Shown piece after piece: positions 36,701-50,200 of a stretch of 64,000 nucleotides of DNA (the first letter of the stretch is position 1; each line of letters starts with the position of its first letter). Under the pieces are notes generated by a model. It saw nothing but the letters and a program-made list of their open reading frames with translations. It did no database searches and was not told the DNA's origin. Position numbers and translations under genes: made by a program. Source of the stretch: Elysia crispata (lineage: Eukaryota; Mollusca; Gastropoda; Plakobranchidae); the NCBI GenBank assembly GCA_033675545.1, contig JAWDGP010004058.1:279501-343500 (forward strand), read 5' to 3'.

Positions 36701-38143
36701 TGATATATAAGATGATAATGGCTATCTTGATGATAATAATATCGATGACCATGTCCAATCCTTCAGAATAGAAAAATAAAGGCAATATATATAAATATAC
36801 TGATAAAAAAAATAGTGCCATATTTTCAAGATGTCAATGACAACATTGGCAATGCTAAAAATAAACTGTTTTTAAAATGATTGAAATCACAAGATAGAAA
36901 ATAAGGCAAATGATGATAGTACAGACTGCAAAGTTTTCAGTGACGAAGATTACCATGAGCTGAAGTAAAAGCCAACACTACTCATTTTGCTAGTCAGTTA
37001 TGAGAGCAAGGATGTTAAAAAGGGCAAACATGATGTTCGTGTAACTGATGATCACGATCATGAAGACAAGGCAGATATTTATATATACAAAAATGATGAC
37101 AAAGCTTTGTAATTAATAAGGCAAGTTTTTAATGAAGGATACGCCATGCTTGATATCCAGTAAACAAAGATAACTAACTGGAGGAGAAAAGGAGCAACAG
37201 GCCATAACAGGACACACCACATGTAGCTGATAGCCCTGCAAGCAGAAATTTGGTAAAAGAAAAGTGGTGTAATGAAACTTTGTGTATACTTTACTTGTAA
37301 TAAATGCTTAAGTATTAAACTAAGCTTTTATTGATTCTACCTACTGAATATCCTTTGTAATAACCTCTTTAGAGTATACATAAGCTGCTTCTATTCATAT
37401 TTCAATGTTATAGATATGAATCTAACGTTGCTTTCCTTACTCATGATTCAAACCTCATATCTTTTTATCAGGGATCAATTTATTGACTTGTCTTTGATTT
37501 ACAAGCCTGTTACAACAAAGGCAATGATCTCATGAGCTCCCGAAGTTTGCCAAAGGCATACGAACAGACAGAAAAGAAAGGGAGTTGTGGAAATGAAAAT
37601 GAGAAGATGGCAAAAGCAAGAGAGCGAGTGAGATTGAAAATAGATAATGGCATATTACTTTCTGCTTCTTTTTTTTGTGTGCAGTGTTGCCATTCTTTTT
37701 TCCACTTTTCCTGAACTAAAAAGGCTTGCACCAGGAAAAATACACATAATTATATAGGGCAAGAAAACTTACACACTGGCCTCGGCTATGATGTTTGCAG
37801 CCAGAATGATTCTAGAATACAGAGCAATAATAATGAGGAGGAAAATCACGAGGATTGTTCCACTGATGTAACCTGCAAGACAGATATGCTTACATTATTT
37901 CTTTGCAAAGAAACAAAATGTAACTTCAGAACAAACTTTGATCGATGCTTACATAAAAATAACACTCTTATTGTGATATTAACAATAATGGCAATGCTAT
38001 TGATAACATTATTAACAATAACAGCAACAACAACAATAATGATTATATGAATGCTAGAAATGATAGTTATATTAATAAAACTACTAATACATCAACAAAA
38101 ACAATATCAATAATAACACTTGTAATAATAATATATAATAATG

Positions 38144-38222
<79 letters not shown>

Positions 38223-41200
38223 GTCTGATACATAGTTGAATCTCTCCATCTATAACAAAAACATACCAAGCACTTGCCAGGTGCGCTCCTGAGACAGGTA
38301 GTAATCCAACTCAAAATGGCCTGATCCTTGGATATGGAACTTCTCAGTGAAGTTTCTATTCTTCACTTCATGGTACTTTTGAAAACTGAGGCTGGTTGCT
38401 GCAGAAAATACAATGGTTTTATCTCGAACGTGACGCTCAGCTCAGATTACTCAGGAAACTGGAGGTGAATGATGATTTTGATTCTCCTATTCTTATACGA
38501 CAAAAATGTATTCCCTATGTTTTTGTATCATTACTGACGAAGCTATTAACGCGAAACTTCTTCGGTGTCAAATACAATTGTTTTTACTTAGTTCATTGTC
38601 CTTGAATTCAAGTTGATGACTCTTTATATATTTTTAAATTTCTCAAACATCTTCGGTTAGCCCTGCATCTTAACTGATCCTGGAACTTAAGCTGTTTGCA
38701 GTGTTTCAAGAGTTGTGATCTAGCTTTTATAGTTTCATTTCTCCTTTGACAAGTATTTTGAAATTCTAAGCCTTGACATACATTTCTTTCAATCTTTTCA
38801 AAGTTCATATTTTAGTCGACTTCAATAAAGAAAGCAGAATACTGAGTTTATAGTATTATGTAAATTACCACTTTCTACTTCAAAAGAAGGTAAAAGAAGA
38901 GCAACTGTAGCATTTCTATGTCAAAAGAAATTTGACCTCAATTTTCCAGGCAAAATTTTTAAAAATATGGTCATTAAATTTGTCCTTTTTGTTTTTTTAA
39001 TCAAAAACATTTTATATAAATACAGAATGGATATCTCATATTACTAAAGGCAAGTGTTATGACACTCAATTTTTCTTTCTGCGATTCTGGGCTGTTGTTT
39101 TTTGTTGTTTTTTTTTTTAACCTTTAAACAGACAGGTATAAATTTGGCAGAACTTAAAGCTGCTACTGTCCATCTCAATTCTGGTCCATAAAAACAAAAT
39201 GAAAATTAGGGGTTTCAAAATAATACAAATAAATCCTGATAGTTTATTTTGCCTTTCACATTTCATGTCTTTCCCACTTGTTTGCTGAACCATAGAAATC
39301 AGTTAAATGGAATTAAATACATTGGCTTACTCAAATACATCATACCTTTGCTCTCTCTCTCTCTTTTTTTTTTTTGGCTATTGCCTACCCTGATGAAACT
39401 TGAGTGATTTATGCGTAATGTAAATCTTGATTTAAAAAAAAATTCCAGTTATCAACATTGACAAGGTCATGCATTTCATGTTTTGTTCGTTAATATTATA
39501 ACTATATTGTTTTCCTTCTCTTGTCAAAATTACTGTGAAAGCATAAGCTACCATTTACAATAATCCTCAAAATAGGTACAGAACCTTTTAACTTGCAAAT
39601 TGTCTGTGATGTAATCATTATGAAAAAGACTTGCAAAACATGAATCAATTTTTTTATGAACTACAAACATCTTCAAGCATTACTACTGGTTCCCAATGCT
39701 TTTTTTTTCAAAGACCAAATTGATCCTCAGGTTCTATCATGCTTCAACACAAAATTACACCAGTCCTAGCTACAATTATGGAGTATTTCACATTTGAATG
39801 AAGCCTACTTACTCTATTCATTTATTATGCCAGGTTAGACACTCTATACTCAATATTCAAACCAAAATTATTATTTTTATACAAAGACTGCCTGAAGTTA
39901 TTTCCATGACACCCTGGAATGTTAAATTTCTTTTTTAAACATTTTATTATATAACAAGGGTGAGAGGTGGTCAAGTCGGTTAGATGTTTGACTACCAATC
40001 CAGAGGCCTCCAGTTTGAGTCACTGTGTGGGCCACCAAAAAGTTTTTCAGCCACCTTGTGCCCACCCAGCACTAAATGAGTAGCTAGGTATCTTTTGACT
40101 TGGCAAAAGTAAAGGCGGCGAAGAAAGCAGTGGCAAGCTACCTCACACTGTCACATGCCAAGAACAATCAGGACCCTACTCTTGGTTCCCTTACACTCGG
40201 ATCAAGTTGGAAACTCACTTTACTCATTGTATAACAAAAATCTTTCTAAACAGATAATAGAAGCACAAAGGGCATAAATTGCTTAGCAACTTCAGCTAGT
40301 TTTCTACTTATCTGGTATAACACGACTGGACACTTCAATCAATAAATCAGGTGCCCTGCTCTTTAGTGTAGACAAACATGACCTCCCATATATCTCTATT
40401 CCTCTTTGCTTTCAGTTAATCTGTCACTCGACCTACTCTTAGCCACTTGGTTTGTCTAGCCAGCATCTTTTCAAGCTGTTTTCCCCTGCTGCGTTTTTCC
40501 TTCTATCTGTCCAGTTGTCACAAGATGTTTTAAACTCCCGCTTCTTTTCATATCGCCAAAAAAGGTTGCATGGCGTTTACGTGATCTAATTGCGAGTGAT
40601 CTTGAGTCTAGTAACACTGTTTCGTTTCGTTTGATCTCTTTGCAGTCCATGAGATTTGTAGCATTCTCAGTAGGAACCACAATTTTGTTGCCTCCAGTTT
40701 CTTTTGTAACTCTATTGAAATTGTCCAGGTCTTATAAGCATACATCAGAATGGGTTCAATAGAGCACTCCTGGGCTCTTATTGTGTGAATGGAGATGTGT
40801 TTATTTGTAATTATTGATTTTATTCTCTGAAAATTCTTTTTTTTTGCCTTCGCTGCTCTTGGTGCAATTTCAGTGCTGTTAGGTTCATCGCTTGATATTA
40901 AAGATTCAAGTATTTGAATTGATCCCTTTGCTTGAGTTTATTCCCATTGATAAAGAATGTTGATCAGTGGACATTTATTGTTTTGATCGGCGACCATTAC
41001 TTCTGTCTTTTTGCTATTCAATTCCTACCCTTTCTTTATGCTTTCTTCTCCAATAATGTCTAATAATCGTTACAAGTCCTCTTCATTTTCTGCAATTAAT
41101 ATAGTGCCATCAGCGTATCTCAAGTTGTTTAGTTTTTGCCCTCTAGATTTCGCATATCATTTCACTGTAGAGAGAGAGAAAAGGTCAGGGTAAAGCACAA

Positions 41201-44200
41201 ATCCCATCTCTGACACCACTTTAATTTTTTTTAAAATGAGCTGATTTCCCCATCAACATGCATTGCTGCTGTCTATTCTCTATTTTGATCACTCTTAGGT
41301 CTTTTCCATCTATCTTCAACTGTGTTAGCTGTGTGATTATCTCATCATGTCCTGCCCTGTCAAATGCCTTGGTGTTGTCAAGACATCACTTTTTTTTTTA
41401 CTTCATAAGCTCGCACAATTATAATTCGACTTACCCATACCAAATAGGCAGATAAAGAGAATGATACTCAGCCAGATAGCAACGTGCGTCACCCAGCGTA
41501 GAAGAATAATCCAAGTCATGGCCAAGACCACGCCAAAAAGTAGACATCTAAAGTGCCATCATGCGGCCAAAGAGAAGTGGAGATTGAGAGAAAAATAAAA
41601 GGGATTGTTGCTGGACAGCTTTCATACAATTACATCTCATGTACCAAATTGTTCCTAGTTCAGAACCTGCTTTCACTTTCCTCTTTCTTTATAAGTTTAT
41701 CTTATCTTTCCATGTCCTAATCATAGCGAAGAGAAAGTATGTTACACAACAGCAACATCTAAATATTTTCTACATTTAGCAGACCTAACTTTGAAAAAGG
41801 CACATGATGACTTAGCCAAAAACTGGCTGTATTTAAAAGCTTCATGAATAATCCTTCCTGCATTTCTGCTCCTACAACTTTCACTTGAAAAAATATTACT
41901 TTAGGTAAATATGCTTAGACCACATCAGCTCAAGTGTTGTTTTTATTTTTGCTTGGAAAAAAAAATCAGTATACTACATGAATACCCCATAACAGTTAAC
42001 ACACTTCAATGGCAAACTATAATAAAGTTTATTCATTTAGTTATATGTAAGAACACTTAAAACAAATTTATTTCTAGGTAATATTCATTCTTAGTGGGAA
42101 TCTTCCATCTGCATTGTAAAGCTCATGCAATTAGGAGTTTTGAAGAGAGAAAAAAATTGGGGAAAGGCATCAATTTCAAAATTTGGTATTGCTCCAAAAT
42201 TTTTTTTTAGCAAGAAATTTTGCAGTATTGTATAATCAACTTATAGAAGATGCCACTTCATAACAAAGGAACAATCAAGGAGATATTTCTATCAAGGTTT
42301 TAATTTAAACAAACTTCAAAACATCAAAATGGTTTGTCTCATTTTGCCCGCAAACTCTTTTTTTTTTCCTTCAGAGATAGCACTGGTAAACAGCTAATCC
42401 TGTGCTTTTCCAATCTATATAGAGATCCACCTAAATGCTGATTGTAAGGCTACAATTTCCTACAAGTACCAAGAGGTTTACCTATGCATGGGAATTAATG
42501 CTATGTGTATTTGCATAAGAATGAGCTTTTAAAAGGATCTATGAAGATATAGGAATTTCTACAAAGTTATCTAGTTACTCCAACTGGATAAGATAAGATA
42601 GAAGGCTTGGTGTCAGATTTGCGTTTCTGGTTTTACATACCCTGCAATTAGATGCAAATTGTTGAGGACATCATTAAACAATAGCTCTACCATGCCCTTG
42701 AGCTTGTAGAACTTCAATAGGCTTCTAGACAGACGCAGAAATTGGTTTATCATTAACAAAGCTATGTGAAAACCACTCTTGCCACTGAAATATAGAAACA
42801 AGGCCTGGCAACTCCTGCAAAATTTTCTTACTAATTTTTACCTTAAATATTACTATTTATATTTAAAACTAATTCATTAAAAAAAAAAAAAAAAAAAAAA
42901 ACCAGCATTTTTTTTTAAAAAGTCATTGCTCTCATAGAATCAGAGATTTTCTTTGTTTTCCGCTATTTTTTCTCTTTTTTTCTTTGTATCTCATAAAAAT
43001 GTATTACCTTCACCTCACAGGCCTCTCTAAAAACATTGTGAGAAGTGGTAATCCTTTGGCATGTGAATATTTAAAATTTACAAGTGGTTATCCTCCTTTG
43101 GCAAGTGAAAATTTAAAAATTTACAAATGGTAATCCTTTGGCATGTGGAAGTTTAAAATTTTGACCCTAGCAATTTTGAGTGGACCATAGGACTGAACCT
43201 GCATATCATTTCCAAGAAATGTTTCCCCACATCCCAACTTCGCAACGCTCCCCAACGTTACACCTAACCCTCACATGGTTCCCTGCTGAATCTCCTTGAC
43301 TGTCACACCCTGTCCGTTAGCTCTCTCCAGTGTGGTGTTGCTTATAGAATCAACCAACGACTGGGATGTGTCAATAGCATCCGAAAATATTTTAGGAATG
43401 CATCGTCCCAGAACTAGGGAGGAAAAATAAGAGATGAATTCCAATTTATTCAAAAACAGAACTATCTTCCATTGAATCTTCTTCATATAGTTATGTCAAG
43501 TCATACAGGAATGTTTCTGGGTGTTATAATTTGCCTTTTATTTTTCATATGATGTATTTCCCAAGTTCTTTAAGTTAAAAAAAAAAAGTTCATAAAGCAT
43601 ATAATCAAATTTTTTGTCCTCATAAGAAGCAAAATATTAAAATTTTGATACCTTCATCTTATTCCAATTATTTTCATTAGTAGCAGTAAATAATGTTTAC
43701 TTTATTTTTCGTCTTTTTTCCTTGATGCATTTTTAGACTGAAGAAACTTACTAGGCCTTGATTCTAAGTAAAAGGAGGCACAGAGATTTCTCCTCACAAG
43801 CTGACTTGTGCTCATCTGTAATCAACAGTTGAAAGAGATAAAGTGTAAAGAGAAATCAATATAAGAGGAAAATGTTTTCATGGAATGCAACGTTAACATA
43901 ACAATCCTGTGCATTATTTATCATGATGAAACTAGATTCATATATAAGAATTATATTATCTTATTTATATTTTTTTTTAAATGGCAGTGCCATTACATTT
44001 AAGCAGATAGTATTCAAATATGGAGAGCAAATAAATCTTATCCAACAAAATGAACCATAAGCAAAATTTGAAAAAGGTTAAACTTTTTCGTTCATATGAC
44101 GAGAAGAGAGAAACTGGAATATATTACACGACTGGAAAGATGAATGGGGAGCACACAAAGGGAACAAAATGGGCCAAAAAAGCAAGAAATGAGTGGAGAA

Positions 44201-47200
44201 ATGTGAAAGAACATGACTGCCAACTGTAAGAAAGTACTTAATGATGATCAGGATGACTATCAAGGCTTTCCACAATCTTTTATGACCTATACCAGCCACG
44301 TATACAAAAAGAAGCCAAAACTTTGTCCATTCTGTTCTGTCTGGACTGCCATGTTCAATGAATGGTTCATATATCAAATCAAAAGATTTCTATGAACTGG
44401 AGGTAAACAGAGTAAGCCGGAAGTAGATTTTGCAAACGTGATAGAGTTATGGTTCTAACCTGCTGGTACGGTGCCTGATTTATGTCCACTTTATCCACGC
44501 AAATTAAGTCTGAGCGATTAATCGCAAAATGAACTTGGTTCTTGGTTGGGCACTTCTTCACACAGACCTGAACACAAAATTTCATGTAGGTCAGTGTCAG
44601 CATGATATTTTATCTACGTACCCACATACATGAATTTATTAAATGTCATGGATATTTTACATAAGCAATTGTGCCATTACTGGGTTATGTAACAGGAACA
44701 ATTTGGGTATTTTAAGCTAAAAAAAAATATTATGCTATGATAATAAATTCTAATATTTGAATCAGGTTTTATTTTCATTGATGTCATTTCAATTCCCACT
44801 GGGATCATCATTTTATTGTAGATATGTTCCTTTTATTACTATTTCCATCAACTATATTACGATCAATGAGACAGTTATTGATATTTAATACCACTATCCC
44901 CATCTTCATCAAAGGATACTTCTTTACACCCCTGCTGTTGTAGGCTCTCATAAAAATCATAAAAAACAGGTTTAAAATTGCCAAAGTGACCAAGTTTTAA
45001 GTCTATGTGATAGCGAAATTTAATACCAATCATGAGTCAAACTGATGAGTAGCAGCATCCAAGGCCTACAGCCTGTTCAGAATAGCATAGGAACTTAAAT
45101 GAAACATCTTCTGTTAGTCAAATGATAATCATATCAGGTCGTTGTCGAATAACCTTGATCATCAGAGGTCAATAGCAGAAGATAGAACGCAGTGGAGGGG
45201 ACTGTCAGCGAACATCTGAGGCCAGTATCAGAAGATAGAACACAGTGGAGGAGACTGTCAGCGAACATCTGAGGCCAGTATCAGAAGATAGAACACAGTG
45301 GAGGAGACTGTCAGCGAACATCTGAGGCCAGTATCAGAAGATAGAACACAGTGGAGGGGACTGTCAGCGAACATCTGAGGCCAGTATCAGAAGATAGAAC
45401 ACAGTGGAGGGGACTGTCAGCGACCAACTGAGGCCAGTATCAGAAGATAGAACACAGTGGAGGAGACTGTCAGCGAACATCTGAGGCCAGTATCAGAAGA
45501 TAGAACACAGTGGAGGGGACTGTCAGCGACCATCTGAGGCCAGTATCAGAAGATAGAACACAGTGGAGGGGACTGTCAGCGAACATCTGAGGCCAGTATC
45601 AGAAGATAGAACACAGTGGAGGGGACTGTCAGCGACCATCTGAGGCCAGTATCAGAAGATAGAACACAGTGGAGGGGACTGTCAGCGAACATCTGAGGCC
45701 AGTATCAGAAGATAGAACACAGTGGAGGGGACTGTCAGCGACCAACTGAGGCCAGTATCAGAAGATAGAACACAGTGGAGGGGACTGTCAGCGAACATCT
45801 GAGGCCAGTATCAGAAGATAGAACACAGTGGAGGGGACTGTCAGCGAACATCTGAGGCCAGTATCAGAAGATAGAACACAGTGGAGGAGACTGTCAGCGA
45901 ACATCTGAGGCCAGTATCAGAAGATAGAACACAGTGGAGGAGACTGTCAGCGAACATCTGAGGCCAGTATCAGAAGATAGAACACAGTGGAGGAGACTGT
46001 CAGCGAACATCTGAGGCCAGTATCAGAAGATAGAACACAGTGGAGGAGACTGTCAGCGAACATCTGAGGCCAGTATCAGAAGATAGAACACAGTGGAGGA
46101 GACTGTCAGCGAACATCTGAGGCCAGTATCAGAAGATAGAACACAGTGGAGGAGACTGTCAGCGACCAACTGAGGCCAGTATCAGAAGATAGAACACAGT
46201 GGAGGAGACTGTCAGCGACCAACTGAGGCCAGTATCAGAAGACAGAACACAGTGGAGGAGACTGTCAGCGAACATCTGAGGCCAGTATCAGAAGATAGAA
46301 CACAGTGGAGGAGACTGTCAGCGAACATCTGAGGCCAGTATCAGAAGATAGAACACAGTGGAGGAGACTGTCAGCGAACATCTGAGGCCAGTATCAGAAG
46401 ATAGAACACAGTGGAGGAGACTGTCAGCGAACATCTGAGGCCAGTATCAGAAGATAGAACACAGTGGAGGAGACTGTCAGCGAACATCTGAGGCCAGTAT
46501 CAGAAGATAGAACACAGTGGAGGAGACTGTCAGCGAACATCTGAGGCCAGTATCAGAAGATAGAACACAGTGGAGGAGACTGTCAGCGAACATCTGAGGC
46601 CAGTATCAGAAGACAGAACACAGTGGAGGAGACTGTCAGCGACCAACTGAGGCCAGTATCAGAAGATAGAACACAGTGGAGGAGACTGTCAGCGAACATC
46701 TGAGGCCAGTATCAGAAGATAGAACACAGTGGAGGAGACTGTCAGCGAACATCTGAGGCCAGTATCAGAAGACAGAACACAGTGGAGTAGACTATCAGCG
46801 AACATCTGAGGCCAGTATCAGAAGACAGAACACAGTGGAGTAGACTATCAGCGACCAACTGAGGCCAGTATCAGAAGACAGAACACAGTGGAGTAGACTA
46901 TCAGCGACCAACTGAGGCCAGTATCAGAAGACAGAACACAGTGGAGTAGACTATCAGCGAACATCTGAGGCCAGTATCAGAAGATAGAACACAGTGGAGG
47001 AGACTGTCAGCGAACATCTGAGGCCAGTATCAGAAGATAGAACACAGTGGAGGAGACTGTCAGCGAACATCTGAGGCCAGTATCAGAAGACAGAACACAG
47101 TGGAGGAGACTGTCAGCGAACATCTGAGGCCAGTATCAGAAGACAGAACACAGTGGAGGAGACTGTCAGCGAACATCTGAGGCCAGTATCAGAAGATAGA

Positions 47201-50200
47201 ACACAGTGGAGGAGACTGTCAGCGAACATCTGAGGCCAGTATCAGAAGATAGAACACAGTGGAGGAGACTGTCAGCGAACATCTGAGGCCAGTATCAGAA
47301 GATAGAACACAGTGGAGGAGACTGTCAGCGAACATCTGAGGCCAGTATCAGAAGATAGAACACAGTGGAGGAGACTGTCAGCGAACATCTGAGGCCAGTA
47401 TCAGAAGATAGAACACAGTGGAGGAGACTGTCAGCGAACATCTGAGGCCAGTATCAGAAGATAGAACACAGTGGAGGAGACTGTCAGCGAACATCTGAGG
47501 CCAGTATCAGAAGATAGAACACAGTGTTGAGGGGACTGTCAGCGAACATCTGAGGCCAGTATCAGAAGACAGAACACAGTGGAGGAGACTGTCAGCGAAC
47601 ATCTGAGGCCAGTATCAGAAGATAGAACACAGTGGAGGAGACTGTCAGCGAACATCTGAGGCCAGTATCAGAAGATAGAACACAGTGGAGGAGACTGTCA
47701 GCGAACATCTGAGGCCAGTATCAGAAGATAGAACACAGTGGAGGAGACTGTCAGCGAACATCTGAGGCCAGTATCAGAAGACAGAACACAGTGGAGGAGA
47801 CTGTCAGCGAACAACTGAGGCCAGTATCAGAAGACAGAACAGTGTTGAGTGGACTGTCAGCGAACATCTGAGGCCAGTATCAGAAGATAGAACAGTGTTG
47901 AGGGGACTGTCAGCGAACATCTGAGGCCAGTATCAGAAGATAGAACACAGTGGAGTGGACTGTCAGCGAACATCTGAGGCCAGTATCAGAAGACAGAACA
48001 GTGTTGAGTGGACTGTCAGCGAACATCTGAGGCCAGTATCAGAAGACAGAACAGTGTTGAGTGGACTGTCAGCGAACATCTGAGGCCAGTATCAGAAGAC
48101 AGAACACAGTGGAGGAGACTGTCAGCGAACATCTGAGGCCAGTATCAGAAGACAGAACACAGTGGAGGAGACTGTCAGCGAACATCTGAGGCCAGTATCA
48201 GAAGACAGAACACAGTGGAGGAGACTGTCAGCGAACATCTGAGGCCAGTATCAGAAGACAGAACACAGTGGAGGAGACTGTCAGCGAACATCTGAGGCCA
48301 GTATCAGAAGACAGAACACAGTGGAGGAGACTGTCAGCGAACATCTGAGGCCAGTATCAGAAGACAGAACACAGTGGAGGAGACTGTCAGCGAACATCTG
48401 AGGCCAGTATCAGAAGACAGAACACAGTGGAGGAGACTGTCAGCGACCATCTGAGGCCAGTATCAGAAGACAGAACACAGTGGAGGAGACTGTCAGCGAA
48501 CATCTGAGGCCAGTATCAGAAGACAGAACACAGTGGAGGAGACTGTCAGCGAACATCTGAGGCCAGTATCAGAAGACAGAACAGTGTTGAGTGGACTGTC
48601 AGCGAACATCTGAGGCCAGTATCAGAAGACAGAACACAGTGGAGGAGACTGTCAGCGAACATCTGAGGCCAGTATCAGAAGACAGAACAGTGTTGAGTGG
48701 ACTGTCAGCGAACAACTGAGGCCAGTATCAGAAGACAGAACAGTGTTGAGTGGACTGTCAGCGAACAACTGAGGCCAGTATCAGAAGACAGAACAGTGTT
48801 GAGTGGACTGTCAGCGAACAACTGAGGCCAGTATCAGAAGACAGAACAGTGTTGAGTGGACTGTCAGCGAACAACTGAGGCCAGTATCAGAAGACAGAAC
48901 ACAGTGGAGGGGACTGTCAGCGAACATCTGAGGCCAGTATCAGAAGACAGAACACAGTGGAGGAGACTGTCAGCGAACATCTGAGGCCAGTATCAGAAGA
49001 CAGAACACAGTGGAGGAGACTGTCAGCGAACATCTGAGGCCAGTATCAGAAGACAGAACACAGTGGAGGAGACTGTCAGCGAACATCTGAGGCCAGTATC
49101 AGAAGATAGAACACAGTGGAGGAGACTGTCAGCGAACATCTGAGGCCAGTATCAGAAGATAGAACAGTGTTGAGTGGACTGTCAGCGAACATCTGAGAGG
49201 CAGCCGAGGCATGCAAATTGGAGCACTAGGATGTGGACAGTGACATAGATACAGATAAACATGTCATGAGACATGTGCAAACATTGTGGTTATTCCAATG
49301 TCTTACAAACAGAATTGTCTGACGCCACCCTACCTTTGGAGAAATGCTTTACTTCAGTCAATGGTTGATCCCACCTCACATTAATTTTTTAAGAGAGCCT
49401 TTAAGGGTCTTTGAACTAAAACAGTTATAATAATGATGTATGTATAATTGCCAGAAAAAAACAATAAATAAATAATGAGAACCAAATTTAAGGTATTTTC
49501 TTCACACCGTGCAAACAAACCTGGGGTGTTGGACATCCAGTGACCACAGCAGTCCCCAATGCAGTACAGGTGACCAAGTCAAAGAAATAAAGGTTTGGTC
49601 TGTTCCTGGAAAGAGAAAGAAAACAGGTTCATTTGAAGCTCATTGAATACTTTTGATCGTTTCCCTCTATCCATCTAGCTCAGCATGGTGATCATAGCTC
49701 ATTAAAACTAGTCAAGTCTGAATAAGTATGTTGGCTTGCCTTTTTTTTCAATTGACATTTATTTTCACTTATTTGCAATGATATAAGTATTAATGATGAT
49801 AATAATACTATTAACAACAGTAACAATGATAATGACGATGTTGTCCATAGTGATAACAATGTCAGTAATGGTACTAATGTTCGTATAATATTTAAGAAAG
49901 TGAAAAAGAGCAAGCCAAAAAATAAAATGTGTGTCATTCCATTGAAAAAGGTTGTTTTCCGACTCAAAAGTAATCAATATTTTACTTGAGGCGTCCCAGT
50001 CCACAAATATTCCCATGGGAGTCGGTTGGATAGACGAGTCTGTAGGGATCTCCATGAACGTATGCTGTATGAAAATCGAAAACCACAAAAATTTGTTAAA
50101 AATCTCGGCGTATCTATGTAAAGGTGTGACCAATCCAATTTACTAGCCTACATACAAACTTTGGGAAATGTTTTTGCGTTGAATTTTTATTTCTAATAAC

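Larger units (their letters stand above)
34113..38266 (-). other. SLC44 introns 13-19 between exons: no extra genes
   Basis: The introns in this stretch (roughly 270-760 bp each) are AT-rich with poly(A)/poly(T) runs. The one notable element is an (AAT)n microsatellite in intron 13 (about 38137-38222), close to the exon 13 donor. Short open frames have no recognisable domains. Confidence 0.65.

Noticed and set aside
37179..37235. Shorter SLC44 exon 15 ending at CCA|GTTAGT
   Set aside because: Better-looking donor, but it cannot join any exon 16 acceptor in frame without a stop and loses the conserved VYW segment.
39958..40030. Functional tRNA gene
   Set aside because: Only the box-like segments resemble a tRNA; the acceptor stem does not pair and a SINE body with target-site duplication follows.
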